From contig CBDEGT010000003.1 in assembly GCA_965237965.1 (NCBI GenBank), positions 992,001 through 1,056,000 of the forward strand: a DNA stretch of 64,000 bases, written 5' to 3'. The DNA comes from UBA2988 sp965237965. GTDB lineage: Bacteria > Gemmatimonadota > Gemmatimonadetes > Longimicrobiales > Gaopeijiaceae. Below the pieces are notes generated by a model that was given only the letters and a program-made list of their open reading frames with translations, made no database searches and had not been told where the DNA came from. Shown piece by piece: positions 8,069 through 16,861 of the stretch. Position 1 is the first letter of the stretch, and each line of letters begins with the position of its first letter. The translations under genes and the position numbers were made by a program.

Positions 8069-8614
8069 GTGGCGAATCCGGATCATCTGGCGCGGCTGCG
8101 GGCCGGCGTGCCCTACTGGAACTCGTGGCGTGCCGCGGGCGATCTAGAAGACGTGGACCTGCGCGGAGCCGAATTGGCCGGCGCCGATCTGAGGGGCGCC
8201 GACTTGTGGTACGCCAAGCTTCAGGGAGCCGACCTAGGAGGCGCCCGCCTGGAAGGTGCCGTGCTCACGCGCGCCGACCTGAGCCTCTCGCTGCTCGGGC
8301 ACGCGAACTTCTACCGGGCCGTGCTGCGCGGCGCGCTCCTCGACCGCGCTAGCCTCGACGGCGCGGTGATGGTCGAGGCGGATCTCACCCTCGCCAAGGT
8401 CACGGAGGCGGCGTTGGACGGTGCGGTATTCACCAACGCCATCGTGTGGGGCACGAACTTCTACGGGAGCCCGGTAGAGATCGCGCACGGCTTGGAGCGA
8501 GGGACCGGATGGATTCAGGACGAGGGGGGAGTCCCCCGGCGCGAGGCGATGGGGGTGGGGCTGGATCGCCGCGGTCTGATGCTGGAGGCTCTCCGCCGTT
8601 CGAGCGGCGCCTGA
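8069..8614 (+). CDS. Pentapeptide-repeat protein
   Basis: GTG at 8069 follows a perfect aggagg (8059-8064), which decides the start. 181 residues; about residues 25-125 are tandem A(D/N)LxG-type pentapeptides ('LRGAELAGADLRGADLW', 'LEGAVLTRADLSLSLLG', and so on), predicted to form a right-handed quadrilateral beta-helix. The last ~45 residues are not repetitive and are Gly/Arg-rich. Some relatives mimic DNA and protect gyrase; most have no assigned role, and context here gives none. Cytosolic, no signal peptide. Confidence 0.88.
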   Translation: MANPDHLARLRAGVPYWNSWRAAGDLEDVDLRGAELAGADLRGADLWYAKLQGADLGGARLEGAVLTRADLSLSLLGHANFYRAVLRGALLDRASLDGAVMVEADLTLAKVTEAALDGAVFTNAIVWGTNFYGSPVEIAHGLERGTGWIQDEGGVPRREAMGVGLDRRGLMLEALRRSSGA

Positions 8615-8655
8615 ACCCTAATGATATGAGCCCGCCCCCGTCGGCGGGTGGTTCC

Positions 8656-9636
8656 ATGGAAACGAAGCGCCCCACCGTTTCGGCCGCAGAAGCCATCTTG
8701 GGCGGCTACTTCCCGGTGCTGGACCACGGGTTCGTCGCGCTTGTGGACTACATGGGCACCGACGACGACGTCGAACGTGCAGCTCGGGTCAGTTATGGGC
8801 ACGGCACGCGCAAGACCTCGCAGACGCGTGGCCTCATCCGCTATCTGCGGCGCCACCACCACACGACGCCCTCCGAGATGGTGGAGCTCAAGTTCCACTG
8901 CTCGATGCCGATCTTCGTTGCACGGCAGTGGATCCGGCATCGCACGGCCTCGGTGAATGAGCTCTCCGCGCGCTACAGTCTCATGCCGCTCCTTTTCTAT
9001 CGCCCCGACGCCGATCAGTTCGCGCTTCAGAGCCGCTCGAACCGTCAGGGGCGCGAGGGTGGCGCTCCGCTGCAGGTGTACCAGGAGGCGGTTCGGCGTT
9101 GGGACGCCCTGCGCACCGATGCCGGTGGAGCGTACGCCTGGATGCTCGAGGAGGACGTCGCCCGCGAGCTCGCTCGCATCGACCTGCCACTATCCACGTA
9201 TACGCAGTGGTATTGGAAGATCGACCTGCACAACCTCCTGCACTTCCTGACGCTGAGGGTCGATCTCCGGGCGCAGTGGGAGATTCAAGAATTCGCCCGC
9301 GTGATGGCGGGGATGGTGAAGCGAGTGGCACCGCTTTCGTACGAGGCCTGGATCGACTACGATCTGTGTGCGCGCCGTTTCACGCGCGCGGAACGGGCGG
9401 CGCTCGTGCGGCTCGTGCAGGCGGACGGAGACAGTGTGCGAACGCGCGACGGCGTGGTGCTCTCGAAGGCGGATCTCTCGGACTTGGGAATGTCCGGGCG
9501 TGAGATCGCCGAACTGATCGAGAAGCTCGCGCCGCCCGACCGTCCCGACTTCGCGCTCGACCTGGACGGCATGCGCTCGGCCGAGGATGTGGCGAGGGAG
9601 ATGGACGAGGCGGTTCCGGGAACCAGCTTCGAGTAG
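8656..9636 (+). CDS. thyX: Flavin-dependent thymidylate synthase ThyX
   Basis: Makes dTMP from dUMP with methylene-tetrahydrofolate, FAD and NADPH. The ThyX signature RHRxxSxNExSxRY is intact at residues 94-107 ('RHRTASVNELSARY'). Further conserved parts are 'TPSEMVELKF' and 'DLHNLLHFLTLR'. 326 residues, longer than the ~220-aa Thermotoga type because of a C-terminal extension, as in several other phyla. ATG 8656 follows ggcgggtgg; an ATG at 8626 would add ten residues without a ribosome site. No thyA was seen in the window. Confidence 0.96.
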   Translation: METKRPTVSAAEAILGGYFPVLDHGFVALVDYMGTDDDVERAARVSYGHGTRKTSQTRGLIRYLRRHHHTTPSEMVELKFHCSMPIFVARQWIRHRTASVNELSARYSLMPLLFYRPDADQFALQSRSNRQGREGGAPLQVYQEAVRRWDALRTDAGGAYAWMLEEDVARELARIDLPLSTYTQWYWKIDLHNLLHFLTLRVDLRAQWEIQEFARVMAGMVKRVAPLSYEAWIDYDLCARRFTRAERAALVRLVQADGDSVRTRDGVVLSKADLSDLGMSGREIAELIEKLAPPDRPDFALDLDGMRSAEDVAREMDEAVPGTSFE

Positions 9637-9646
9637 CTCGCTCCGC

Positions 9647-10513
9647 CTACAGCCTGCCGCGTCGTCGGAGCACCGCCTGTACGCGCATGACGAAGCGCGG
9701 CGGATCGATCGGCTTGACGACGTAGTCGTCTGCTCCCGCGGCGAACAGCTTGATCTCCACGGCCGGATCGGTCGCCCCGGTAGCCACGATCACGGGGACG
9801 TGCTCCGTACGCGCCGAACTGCGCATGCGCTTCAGGGTCTCGAGGCCGTGCAGCTCGCGCATCTGGAGATCCAGCGTGACGAGATCGACCGGCTCCCCTG
9901 TCTCGAGCAGGTTGAGGGCGTCGGTTCCGTCCGAGGCCTCAGAGACCCTGAATCCCTGTGTCTCGAGCGCGCCCTTGAGCAGCGCGCGGGCGTCGGGGTC
10001 GTCGTCCACCACGAGCACGAGCTGCGCCGGGCCATCCCCCGGGACGAGGTTCTCCGGGAGCAGAGCAGGGACCTGGTGCGGCTCGGTGCTCTGCTCGGGG
10101 TACAACTCGTCGAGCGTTTCCTTGATCGCGTTCGGAGACGCCACCTCGGGTTGCACGGTGCGCCCGGCGAGTATGGTCAGCACGCGCTCGACCTCCATAC
10201 CGACCGGATCCGCGGACGCCACCACCAGCGCTCGATCGGTGTGCCGCAGCGGCATGACTTCCAAGCGGCGCGCGACTGGACCGGGAACGATTCGCTCCAC
10301 GTGTGCGCTTCGGTCGGACAGGTCGGCGAGGGGCAGGCGGAAGTGGGTTGCCACCACCCGGGCCAGCTCCTCCATGTCGATGCCCGCCGCCATGGCCACC
10401 AGAATCCAGGCCTCGCGGGTCGGCGTGTCCGAGTCCACGTGCAGCTTAGTCCCGATCAAGCCCGCGGTGCGGGCCACCGCAACGAGCCAGTGCTCGATTA
10501 CCGGTTCGACCAT
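9647..10513 (-). CDS. MshEN-domain / response-regulator receiver fusion
   Basis: 288 residues. The first ~140 form an MshEN domain (GspE N-terminal type) with 'HFRLPLADLSD', 'ARRLEVMPLR' and 'ALVVASADPVGMEVERVL'; MshEN domains in other proteins bind cyclic di-GMP or act as docking modules of pilus/secretion ATPases. Residues 164-285 are a receiver domain: acidic pocket D170-D172, phospho-acceptor D215 ('LVTLDLQM'), T245 and K267 ('VVKP'). There is no DNA-binding or enzyme output domain. Inferred role: a phosphorylation-dependent, possibly c-di-GMP-sensing partner of a surface machinery. Last gene of a three-gene minus-strand group. Confidence 0.82.
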   Translation of the reverse strand: MVEPVIEHWLVAVARTAGLIGTKLHVDSDTPTREAWILVAMAAGIDMEELARVVATHFRLPLADLSDRSAHVERIVPGPVARRLEVMPLRHTDRALVVASADPVGMEVERVLTILAGRTVQPEVASPNAIKETLDELYPEQSTEPHQVPALLPENLVPGDGPAQLVLVVDDDPDARALLKGALETQGFRVSEASDGTDALNLLETGEPVDLVTLDLQMRELHGLETLKRMRSSARTEHVPVIVATGATDPAVEIKLFAAGADDYVVKPIDPPRFVMRVQAVLRRRGRL

Positions 10514-10543
10514 GCGGAGCCTCGACTCGGATGAAGAGGCCGA

Positions 10544-10843
10544 CTAGGGGAGAGACTCGCCGACCGCGACGATCGCCTGCTCAGGTACCAAGTGGAGGTC
10601 GTCCTCCACCAAACGGGCCGCTTCCGCGAGCACGATCACCATCGTGCCGGAAGTGAGCCCCTCCTCCTGTCCGGGCAGCACATCATAGTCCTCGCTCGGG
10701 GCGTGCAGCACGATCTGCCCCCGTCGGAGAGTTCGGTCGGCGCATGTGCCGACCAGCCGTGCGGTGGCCCAACCTGGCCGCGGCGACCAGGCCATGTTGG
10801 TCGGCGCCCGCAGCCGCGGCTGACTGCCTTCCATCCTCTCCAT
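10544..10843 (-). CDS. Small hypothetical protein (99 aa)
   Basis: ATG at 10843 follows aaggag; the Shine-Dalgarno lies inside the stop region of the upstream gene, so translation is probably coupled. The C-terminal half ('SGTMVIVLAEAARLVEDDLHLVPEQAIVAVGE') is strand-rich and faintly recalls the end of a GroES-like barrel, but I would not assign that family. No membrane segment or signal. It lies 30 bases before the MshEN-receiver gene and likely works with it. Confidence 0.55.
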   Translation of the reverse strand: MERMEGSQPRLRAPTNMAWSPRPGWATARLVGTCADRTLRRGQIVLHAPSEDYDVLPGQEEGLTSGTMVIVLAEAARLVEDDLHLVPEQAIVAVGESLP

Positions 10844-10845
10844 GG

Positions 10846-11286
10846 TCACTCCTTCAGGGTGAGTCGTCCCCCAACCAGCAGGTCGTATGTCGCGCGTTGC
10901 GCGCGGGACAACTCCGCGGGGATTCCGACCACCAGCGCGCGACCCCGCCCCTCGTGCGGGAGGTGCAGCACCAGACGGTCGGGTGGCGCGGGCGCCACGT
11001 ACGGGGCCCCAGCGCCGGAATGATCCACCATCACCGTCCGTCCGGGCGTCCCCAGCTCCGCCAGCCGGCGGCCGTACTCGGTCCAGGCCGCCAGAGGGTT
11101 CTCGCCGCCGGCGACCGCCGGAACCAGCGTGTCCCGGTAATACCCCACCGCCTGCTCGTAGGCGCGCCGGTCGGCTTGCTGCAGATCGCGAAGGCGCTCA
11201 CGGTAGTACTCACGCGGGTCACGCGCCCCGGTCTGGGATAGCGCGGCCTCGAGTCGCTCGTCCGCTCGGGTCTGGACGTCGTCCAT
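10846..11286 (-). CDS. Hypothetical protein (146 aa)
   Basis: Start taken at ATG 11286 because longer versions would overlap the divergent promoter region of the plus-strand gene at 11420. The first ~95 residues are helical and charged ('RERLRDLQQADRRAYEQAVGYYRDTL'); the rest is strand-rich with 'DRLVLHLPHEGRGRALVVG' and ends 'LLVGGRLTLKE'. I do not recognise the family. First gene of a minus-strand trio whose last member is an MshEN-receiver fusion; its stop sits within the ribosome site of the next gene. Confidence 0.6.
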   Translation of the reverse strand: MDDVQTRADERLEAALSQTGARDPREYYRERLRDLQQADRRAYEQAVGYYRDTLVPAVAGGENPLAAWTEYGRRLAELGTPGRTVMVDHSGAGAPYVAPAPPDRLVLHLPHEGRGRALVVGIPAELSRAQRATYDLLVGGRLTLKE

Positions 11287-11419
11287 CGACGGACGTTGCG
11301 GGCTCGGGGCAAGGTGGTCAACAGTGGCGTGCCCGGCACAGCCATCCCCTGGGGGGCGCCCTTCCGCCGGCCCGGGTCGCCGGTCTACCTTGAGGTTTCC
11401 TCCCAAACCGAGCGCCACC

Positions 11420-11956
11420 GTGGCCACTCCGTACGGTTCGCAACCCTCGATAAACCCCGACCAGTTCCTGGACCTGTCGTGGGAGATGTTCGGGGAGTTG
11501 TGTCGAGCTCTGGCTCTGCGGGTGGCCCGTGACTACAGCCCTGACCTGGTGGTGGGAATCGCCCGGGCTGGTGTCATCCCCGGGGCCGTGATCGCGTCGA
11601 TCCTGCGGGTGGACTTCCACTCCATGAAGATCTCCCGCCGGGATGGCGACGAGCAGGTACGCGACCGTCCCGCCGTCCTGTCCGGGGCCCCGGGCACGGC
11701 TCGGGGCAGCCGCGTGCTGGTGGTGGACGAGATCGCTTCGTCGGGCGAAACGCTCCGTATGGCACAGTCGGCACTCCGCAACGTCGGGCCGAAAGAGCTG
11801 CGCACTGCCACCTGCTTCGTTCGGCCGCGCGGGTACAAGCCTGGCTACTTCGCGCTGGAAACCGACGCGACCATCATCTTCCCGTGGGATCGCAAGATCT
11901 TCCAGGATGACCGGCTGGTGGTGAACCCGCGTTATCAGGCGGTGGTGGACGAGTAG
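11420..11956 (+). CDS. Phosphoribosyltransferase-domain protein
   Basis: 178 residues with a type I PRTase fold: 'LVVGIARAGVIPGAVIA' near the N-terminus and the PRPP loop 'VLVVDEIASSGETL' in the middle (consensus hhhhDDhhxTGxT; here E and S replace the second D and the T). Such proteins are xanthine/hypoxanthine or uracil salvage enzymes or PRPP-sensing regulators; the substrate is not predictable. GTG at 11420 is the most natural start, though its ribosome site is poor. Convergent with rho. Confidence 0.75.
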   Translation: MATPYGSQPSINPDQFLDLSWEMFGELCRALALRVARDYSPDLVVGIARAGVIPGAVIASILRVDFHSMKISRRDGDEQVRDRPAVLSGAPGTARGSRVLVVDEIASSGETLRMAQSALRNVGPKELRTATCFVRPRGYKPGYFALETDATIIFPWDRKIFQDDRLVVNPRYQAVVDE

Positions 11957-11966
11957 TAGCGGCGGC

Positions 11967-13217
11967 TCAGCCCGCTGCCATGCTCTCGAGGAACTCCAGG
12001 TTGGTCTCCGTGCGCTTCATCCGCTCGAGCAGGAACTCGATCGCTTCGGCCGGCGGCATGTCTGAAAGGAAGTTACGAAGAAGGTAGGCCCGGTTGAGTT
12101 CGTGATCAGAAAGCAGGAGCTCCTCCTTCCGGGTGCCCGAGCGGTTGATATCGATGGCGGGGAAGATGCGCTTGTCCGAAATGTGGCGGTCGAGAACGAG
12201 CTCCATGTTTCCGGTGCCCTTGAACTCCTCGAAAATCACCTCATCCATCCGGCTGCCCGTCTCGACCAGGGCGGTCGCGATGATGGTGAGTGAGCCGCCC
12301 GAGTCGATGTTGCGGGCGGCACCAAAGAAACGTTTCGGCTTGTGCAGCGCGTTCGCATCGACGCCGCCCGACAGGATCTTGCCCGAATGGGGGACGGTGA
12401 CGTTGTAGGCGCGGGCGAGGCGGGTGATCGAATCGAGCAGCACCACGACATCGTGGCCGTGCTCCACCAGGCGTTTCGCCTTTTCCAGCACCATCTCCGC
12501 CACTTGCGTGTGGCGCTCCGCGGGCTCGTCGAACGTTGAGGAGATCACCTCCGCTCGAACGTGCTCCTCCATGTCGGTCACTTCTTCGGGCCGCTCGTCG
12601 ATCAGCAGCACGATCAGGTGCACGTCCGGGTGATTCTCCACGATCGAATTCGCGATCTTTTGGAGGATCGTCGTCTTACCGGCCTTGGGTGGCGAGACGA
12701 TCAGCCCTCGTTGTCCCATGCCGATGGGCGACATCAGATCGATCACCCGCATGGTCAGGTCGCCGGTCTCGATTTCGAGATGCAGGCGGTGCTCGGGGTA
12801 GCGTGGACGCAAATTGTCGAACGCAATCCGGTGCTTGGCCTTTTCGGGCTCGTCCCTGTTTACGCTCTCTACCTTGAGGAGCGCCAGGTAGCGCTCCCCC
12901 TCCTTGGGCGGCCGTACCTGTCCGAGAATGGTGTCGCCCGTGCGCAGATCGAAGCGCTTGATCTGGGAGGGGCTCACGTAGATGTCGTCGGGGCCGTACA
13001 GATAGTTCCAGTCCTGCGAGCGCAGGAAACCGTAGCCTTCAGGAAGAATCTCGAGTACACCGAGGCCGCGCAGAACGACGTCGGAATCGAGCAGGTTCTG
13101 TTCAATCCGGAAGATGAGATCCTGTTTGCGGAGCCCTGAGAAGTTGGCGAGGTTCAGCTCCTCGGCCAGGTCGTGCAATTCGCCGACGCTCTTGCTCTTC
13201 AGCTCGGTTATGTCCAC
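11967..13217 (-). CDS. rho: Transcription termination factor Rho
   Basis: 416 residues, full length. Order: N-terminal Rho domain (1-45), cold-shock RNA-binding domain with 'GYGFLRS' (61-67), then the RecA-like hexameric ATPase with Walker A 'PPKAGKTT' (176-183), 'LIDERPEEV', Q-loop/R-loop 'SGGVDANALHKPKRFFGAARN' region and 'FKGTGNMEL'. Releases RNA from polymerase in an ATP-dependent way. The C-terminal 'EFLESM' is short as usual. The gene stands alone on the minus strand, divergent from an M50 protease with about 185 bases between them. Confidence 0.98.
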   Translation of the reverse strand: MDITELKSKSVGELHDLAEELNLANFSGLRKQDLIFRIEQNLLDSDVVLRGLGVLEILPEGYGFLRSQDWNYLYGPDDIYVSPSQIKRFDLRTGDTILGQVRPPKEGERYLALLKVESVNRDEPEKAKHRIAFDNLRPRYPEHRLHLEIETGDLTMRVIDLMSPIGMGQRGLIVSPPKAGKTTILQKIANSIVENHPDVHLIVLLIDERPEEVTDMEEHVRAEVISSTFDEPAERHTQVAEMVLEKAKRLVEHGHDVVVLLDSITRLARAYNVTVPHSGKILSGGVDANALHKPKRFFGAARNIDSGGSLTIIATALVETGSRMDEVIFEEFKGTGNMELVLDRHISDKRIFPAIDINRSGTRKEELLLSDHELNRAYLLRNFLSDMPPAEAIEFLLERMKRTETNLEFLESMAAG

Positions 13218-13402
13218 GGACGCTCCGTCGGAATCGACGTTCGGAGGGTAGGGCGGGCCCGCGAGGGGCTGCTACTTCGGGACTCAGGAACCCGTCACCG
13301 GGAGGGTTGGAAAAGACGCGCGGAATTGGGCGGGAAGATTCCCGGCCGGTCCGGCCAGGCTTGGATAATCGGGTATTTTCGTGGGGGGTTGAAACGAGTC
13401 TA

Positions 13403-14605
13403 ATGGACGCTCCACCCCCGGGCAAGCCCGACGGCAGGCGAGTCTGGTGGCCGTACGGCACGCTCGAAGACTCCACGGATGCGAGCGCATTGCTCCGGCT
13501 CGTGAGCGACTATCGGATCGCCGTGCAGGGCGAGTCCGAGCTGTTGCGGGCGCGCTTGCTACCGGGGCTGGACGCCACCGACCCGCAGGTGGCCCGTGCG
13601 CTCGCGGCGTGGGGCGGAAAGGCCCACGTGCAGGACGACGAGTGGGGCACGGAGGTGCTGCTCGTACGCCCGGTCGGCGGGTCGGGGACGTCGCGCTGGC
13701 TACTCCACGGGGGGCTCTTCCTGCTGACGCTCTTCACGACGATGGGGGCGGGGGCGCTCATGCAGGGCGTCGATCCCCTCGGCACACGCTTCGTCGTGGG
13801 CGGCTGGTTAGCGCTTCCTTCGGGCGTCGATTCAGCGGCGCTCTGGAGGGGCGCAACATTCGCGCTCCCGTTTCTCGCCATCCTGCTCGGACACGAGTCG
13901 GGCCACTACTTCGCGGCCCGTCACCACCGGATTGCGGTCACTCCACCTTTCTTCATTCCCATGCCGCCGTGGATATCCATGGTCGGGACGCTGGGGGCGT
14001 TCATCCGAATCAAGGGCCCTACGGTACGGCGCTCGGTGCTGTTCGACGTGGGCGTGGCAGGACCCTTCGTGAGCTTCGTGCTGTCGTTGCCCGTGCTGGT
14101 GGCCGGGCTCGCGATGTCACGGTCGGTCGCGGGAGTCGCGCACCCTGCCACGCCTTTTCTGGTCCGATTCGTGGGCGAGCCAGTCTGGCTCGGGAACGCT
14201 CCTCTCCTGCAACTATTCGGCATGTGGTTCTTCCCAGAACTGGGCTCGGATCCCGTACTGCTCCACCCGCTCGCCTTCGCAGGGTGGCTGGGGCTGTTCG
14301 TGACCGCGCTCAACTTAATGCCGCTCGGCCAGCTGGACGGCGGGCACATCCTCTACTCGCTCTGGGAGCAGCCGGGTCAGGAGCGCGCAGCGCGCCTGTT
14401 CCTGGTCGCGCTGCTGCCTCTGGGCGCCCTGTGGTGGGGGTGGTGGGTCTGGGGCGTTGCCGCGCTGCTCGTGAATCGAGGGCGCCTGCGCCATCCCCCG
14501 GTGCTCCAGTCACGCGTTGCGCTCGATCCGCGGCGCCGATGGCTCGCGCGGGTGGCGATCCTGATTTTTTTCCTCACACTTCCGCCGGTTCCGCTCGCAC
14601 TTTAG
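13403..14605 (+). CDS. Site-2-protease-type (M50) membrane metalloprotease
   Basis: 400 residues from ATG 13403. A ~95-residue cytosolic N-terminal part is followed by about seven membrane spans. The zinc motif HExxH is 'HESGH' at 164-168 in a hydrophobic helix, and the second motif 'NLMPLGQLDGGH' (NxxPxxxxDG) is near residue 310. This matches the EGY1/RseP-like M50 group; 'FFIPMPPW' and 'GTLGAFIRIK' are typical of the plant-like EGY subgroup. Expected to cleave within membranes, perhaps an anti-sigma factor; no candidate substrate lies next to it. Confidence 0.88.
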   Translation: MDAPPPGKPDGRRVWWPYGTLEDSTDASALLRLVSDYRIAVQGESELLRARLLPGLDATDPQVARALAAWGGKAHVQDDEWGTEVLLVRPVGGSGTSRWLLHGGLFLLTLFTTMGAGALMQGVDPLGTRFVVGGWLALPSGVDSAALWRGATFALPFLAILLGHESGHYFAARHHRIAVTPPFFIPMPPWISMVGTLGAFIRIKGPTVRRSVLFDVGVAGPFVSFVLSLPVLVAGLAMSRSVAGVAHPATPFLVRFVGEPVWLGNAPLLQLFGMWFFPELGSDPVLLHPLAFAGWLGLFVTALNLMPLGQLDGGHILYSLWEQPGQERAARLFLVALLPLGALWWGWWVWGVAALLVNRGRLRHPPVLQSRVALDPRRRWLARVAILIFFLTLPPVPLAL

Positions 14606-14783
14606 TGGCATTTTTCAGATTTTGCCCGTGCCTCTACTGCGCCCGTTCCGCGAGAGGTCCAGGGGGAGCCCCAGGTGGCGACAAACTTGACTTTTTCGAG
14701 CGCTCGGGAAACATTCGTTTCTACATAAATCCGGGAAATCGCCGGGCCAGTGTTCGCGGTGGGGCCGGGTCCGGGAGGGGTCC

Positions 14784-15182
14784 ATGGCGCGTCACAATCG
14801 GGATGGGTACGGAGCCGACCAGCGCGGCTACGCATACGGCGTGAGCTACCAGCCCGACTGGCTGCGGCACGTGAAGGTGACCCGGGTCCTCCAGAAGGGC
14901 CGCCAGTCCACCAAGACCCTTTTCCGTAACCCCGCCGACCGCCAGGAGGCCTCTCCGGGGGAGCGGATCCGCACCCGGATCGCCTCTCAGGATCAGGGGA
15001 TCGACTTCGAGGTCGCGGTTACCGACCTCAGGGGCGCCGTGGCCCGGGTTCGGGTTGCCTATATGGTGACCAACGAGCGCGGCGAGCGGGAGGAGATCGA
15101 GTTCACGCTCGAGAACGAGCTTCCTCCGGCGCAGGGCGGCAGTCTCCCGGCGAGCTCCGAGTCCGACTGGTCCGCGGAGTAG
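14784..15182 (+). CDS. Hypothetical protein (132 aa)
   Basis: ATG 14784 follows a G-rich site (ggaggggtcc). Soluble and charged; the middle 'RIASQDQGIDFEVAVTD' through 'VARVRVAYMVTNERGEREEIEFTLEN' is strand-rich, the ends look disordered. No family recognised. It is 67 bases upstream of mlaE on the same strand. In the gap before it, TTGACT at 14687 with a poor -10 (aacatt) 17 bases on is a possible but weak promoter. Confidence 0.55.
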   Translation: MARHNRDGYGADQRGYAYGVSYQPDWLRHVKVTRVLQKGRQSTKTLFRNPADRQEASPGERIRTRIASQDQGIDFEVAVTDLRGAVARVRVAYMVTNERGEREEIEFTLENELPPAQGGSLPASSESDWSAE

Positions 15183-15249
15183 CCAGCTTTCGAGGCGGCG
15201 GGGCAGCCTCGGGGGCCCCTCGTACGCTTCGTGCGCTATCTTGTTCTCC

Positions 15250-16071
15250 ATGGCTCGCTTCGAGTACGGCGTCGAGGATCCTGGGCTGAACCGAGGGGAC
15301 GTTCTGGCTCCCGTCCAGGCCCTTGGTCGCGGCGCGCTCTCGGTGATCAAGGCGGTCGGCAAGGGCGGCTACTTGGCGGCGCAGGCGGTCCAGACGCTTC
15401 GTCACGTAGACATCTGGGGACCGCGCTTCGTTCCGCTCCTGATCGCGATCGGGGTCGCTTCGATCCCGATCGCGCTCTTCATTCTAGCGTTCACCGGCGT
15501 CGTCCTCGCAATCCAGGCATCCTATACGTTCACCGGAACGGTGCCGCTCTACTTCGTGGGCGCGCTGATCGGGAAGACGGTGATTCTGGAGCTGGGCCCG
15601 GTGCTCACCGGGCTCGCCCTCTCCGGCCGGGTGGGCGCGAGCATCGCGTCGGAACTCGGCACCATGCGCGTGACCGAGCAGATCGACGCCCTCGAGGCGC
15701 TGGCCTACGATCCGGTCGCCTACCTGGTCGTGCCGCGCGTGCTGGCCGGCATGATCATGTTTCCGATCATCACCGTGTTCTCGACCGCGCTCGGAATTGC
15801 AGCCGGCTGGGCGACGGCGCTGGCGATGCTGGACATGTCGACGCCCGAGTTCGTTCGGGGTCTCCGTCTGTTCTTCGACAACTACGATGTCCAGTTCGCG
15901 CTCATCAAGGCGTGGAGCTTCGGGCTCGTCGTGACGGGTGTCGGGTGCTTCTTCGGCTTCCACACGACGGGCGGGGCCAAGGGAGTGGGCCAGGCCACGA
16001 CGCGCTCGGTCGTGGTCGGCAGCATGATCATTCTGGTGCTCGACGCGTTCTGGGCCGCCACCCTGCTGTGA
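15250..16071 (+). CDS. mlaE: MlaE-type phospholipid ABC transporter permease
   Basis: 273 residues with the MlaE/YrbE fold: a polar N-terminal helix, then five or so membrane segments, with the conserved 'GALIGKTVILELGPVLTGLALSGRVGASIASELGTM' region and 'EALAYDP' loop. Works with the ATPase and MCE protein encoded next to move glycerophospholipids between the inner membrane and the periplasm/outer membrane. ATG 15250 is preferred; a TTG nine bases upstream is possible. First gene of the mlaEFD operon. Confidence 0.93.
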   Translation: MARFEYGVEDPGLNRGDVLAPVQALGRGALSVIKAVGKGGYLAAQAVQTLRHVDIWGPRFVPLLIAIGVASIPIALFILAFTGVVLAIQASYTFTGTVPLYFVGALIGKTVILELGPVLTGLALSGRVGASIASELGTMRVTEQIDALEALAYDPVAYLVVPRVLAGMIMFPIITVFSTALGIAAGWATALAMLDMSTPEFVRGLRLFFDNYDVQFALIKAWSFGLVVTGVGCFFGFHTTGGAKGVGQATTRSVVVGSMIILVLDAFWAATLL

Positions 16072-16081
16072 CGATGCTCAG

Positions 16082-16861
16082 GTGATCACGATCACGGATC
16101 TCCACAAGTCGTTCGACGGCAAGCAGGTCCTGAAGGGGTTCTCGCTCTCCGTGGAGGACGGCGAAACCCTTTCGATCATCGGGACGTCGGGGGCGGGGAA
16201 GTCCGTCACCCTCAAGACGATTTTGGGCCTGATCCGGCCGGACGCGGGTGAGGTCCGGGTGGACGGGAAGGACGTCCACCGACTTCCGCAGGAGGAGCTT
16301 TACGAGTTGCGGCGTCGGGTCGGCTATGTGTTCCAGTTCGCCGCGCTATTCGACTCGATGACGATTCGCGAGAATGTGGCTATGGGACTGCGCCGTATGA
16401 AGACGATGTCCGAGGGCGCGATTCAGAGCCGTGTGTCCGCGTGTCTCTACCTGGTCGGCCTGGAGGGCGTGGAGAACCGCTACCCGGCGGAGCTCTCCGG
16501 GGGCATGAGGAAGCGGGCCGGGCTCGCGCGGGCGATCGCGACCGAGCCCAAGTATCTGCTCTACGATGAACCCACCTCGGGACTGGATCCCGTTACCACC
16601 ACCACGATCGACGAACTGATCGTCCGCATGGCCGAAGAGATCAACGTCACGGCGATCGTGGTCACCCACGACATGACGAGCGCCTACCGCGTCTCCGATC
16701 GGATCGCCATGCTACACGACGGGGGTATTCGCCTGATAGGCACGCCCGAGGAGATGCGTACGACCGACGATCCGATCGTTAAGGGGTTCGTGGAGGGACG
16801 GCCTGACCTGATCCGGCGGGCGACGACCTTGACCGAGCCGCCGCAGGAGGTGCCGGGATGA
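16082..16861 (+). CDS. mlaF: MlaF-type ABC transporter ATP-binding protein
   Basis: 259 residues. Walker A 'GTSGAGKS' (34-41), Q-loop in 'YVFQFAALFDSMTIREN', signature 'LSGGMRKR', Walker B 'LLYDEPTSGLD' and H-loop 'VVTHD'. The 'FALFDSMTI'-like segment is typical of MlaF. GTG start at 16082, eleven bases after mlaE; its stop overlaps the mlaD ATG (ATGA). Powers the lipid transporter. Confidence 0.95.
   Translation: MITITDLHKSFDGKQVLKGFSLSVEDGETLSIIGTSGAGKSVTLKTILGLIRPDAGEVRVDGKDVHRLPQEELYELRRRVGYVFQFAALFDSMTIRENVAMGLRRMKTMSEGAIQSRVSACLYLVGLEGVENRYPAELSGGMRKRAGLARAIATEPKYLLYDEPTSGLDPVTTTTIDELIVRMAEEINVTAIVVTHDMTSAYRVSDRIAMLHDGGIRLIGTPEEMRTTDDPIVKGFVEGRPDLIRRATTLTEPPQEVPG

Noticed and set aside
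13447..14844. A long plus-strand frame overlapping the M50 protease
   Set aside because: The protease frame has catalytic motifs and membrane helices; this one is Arg/Ala/Gly-rich and out of frame.
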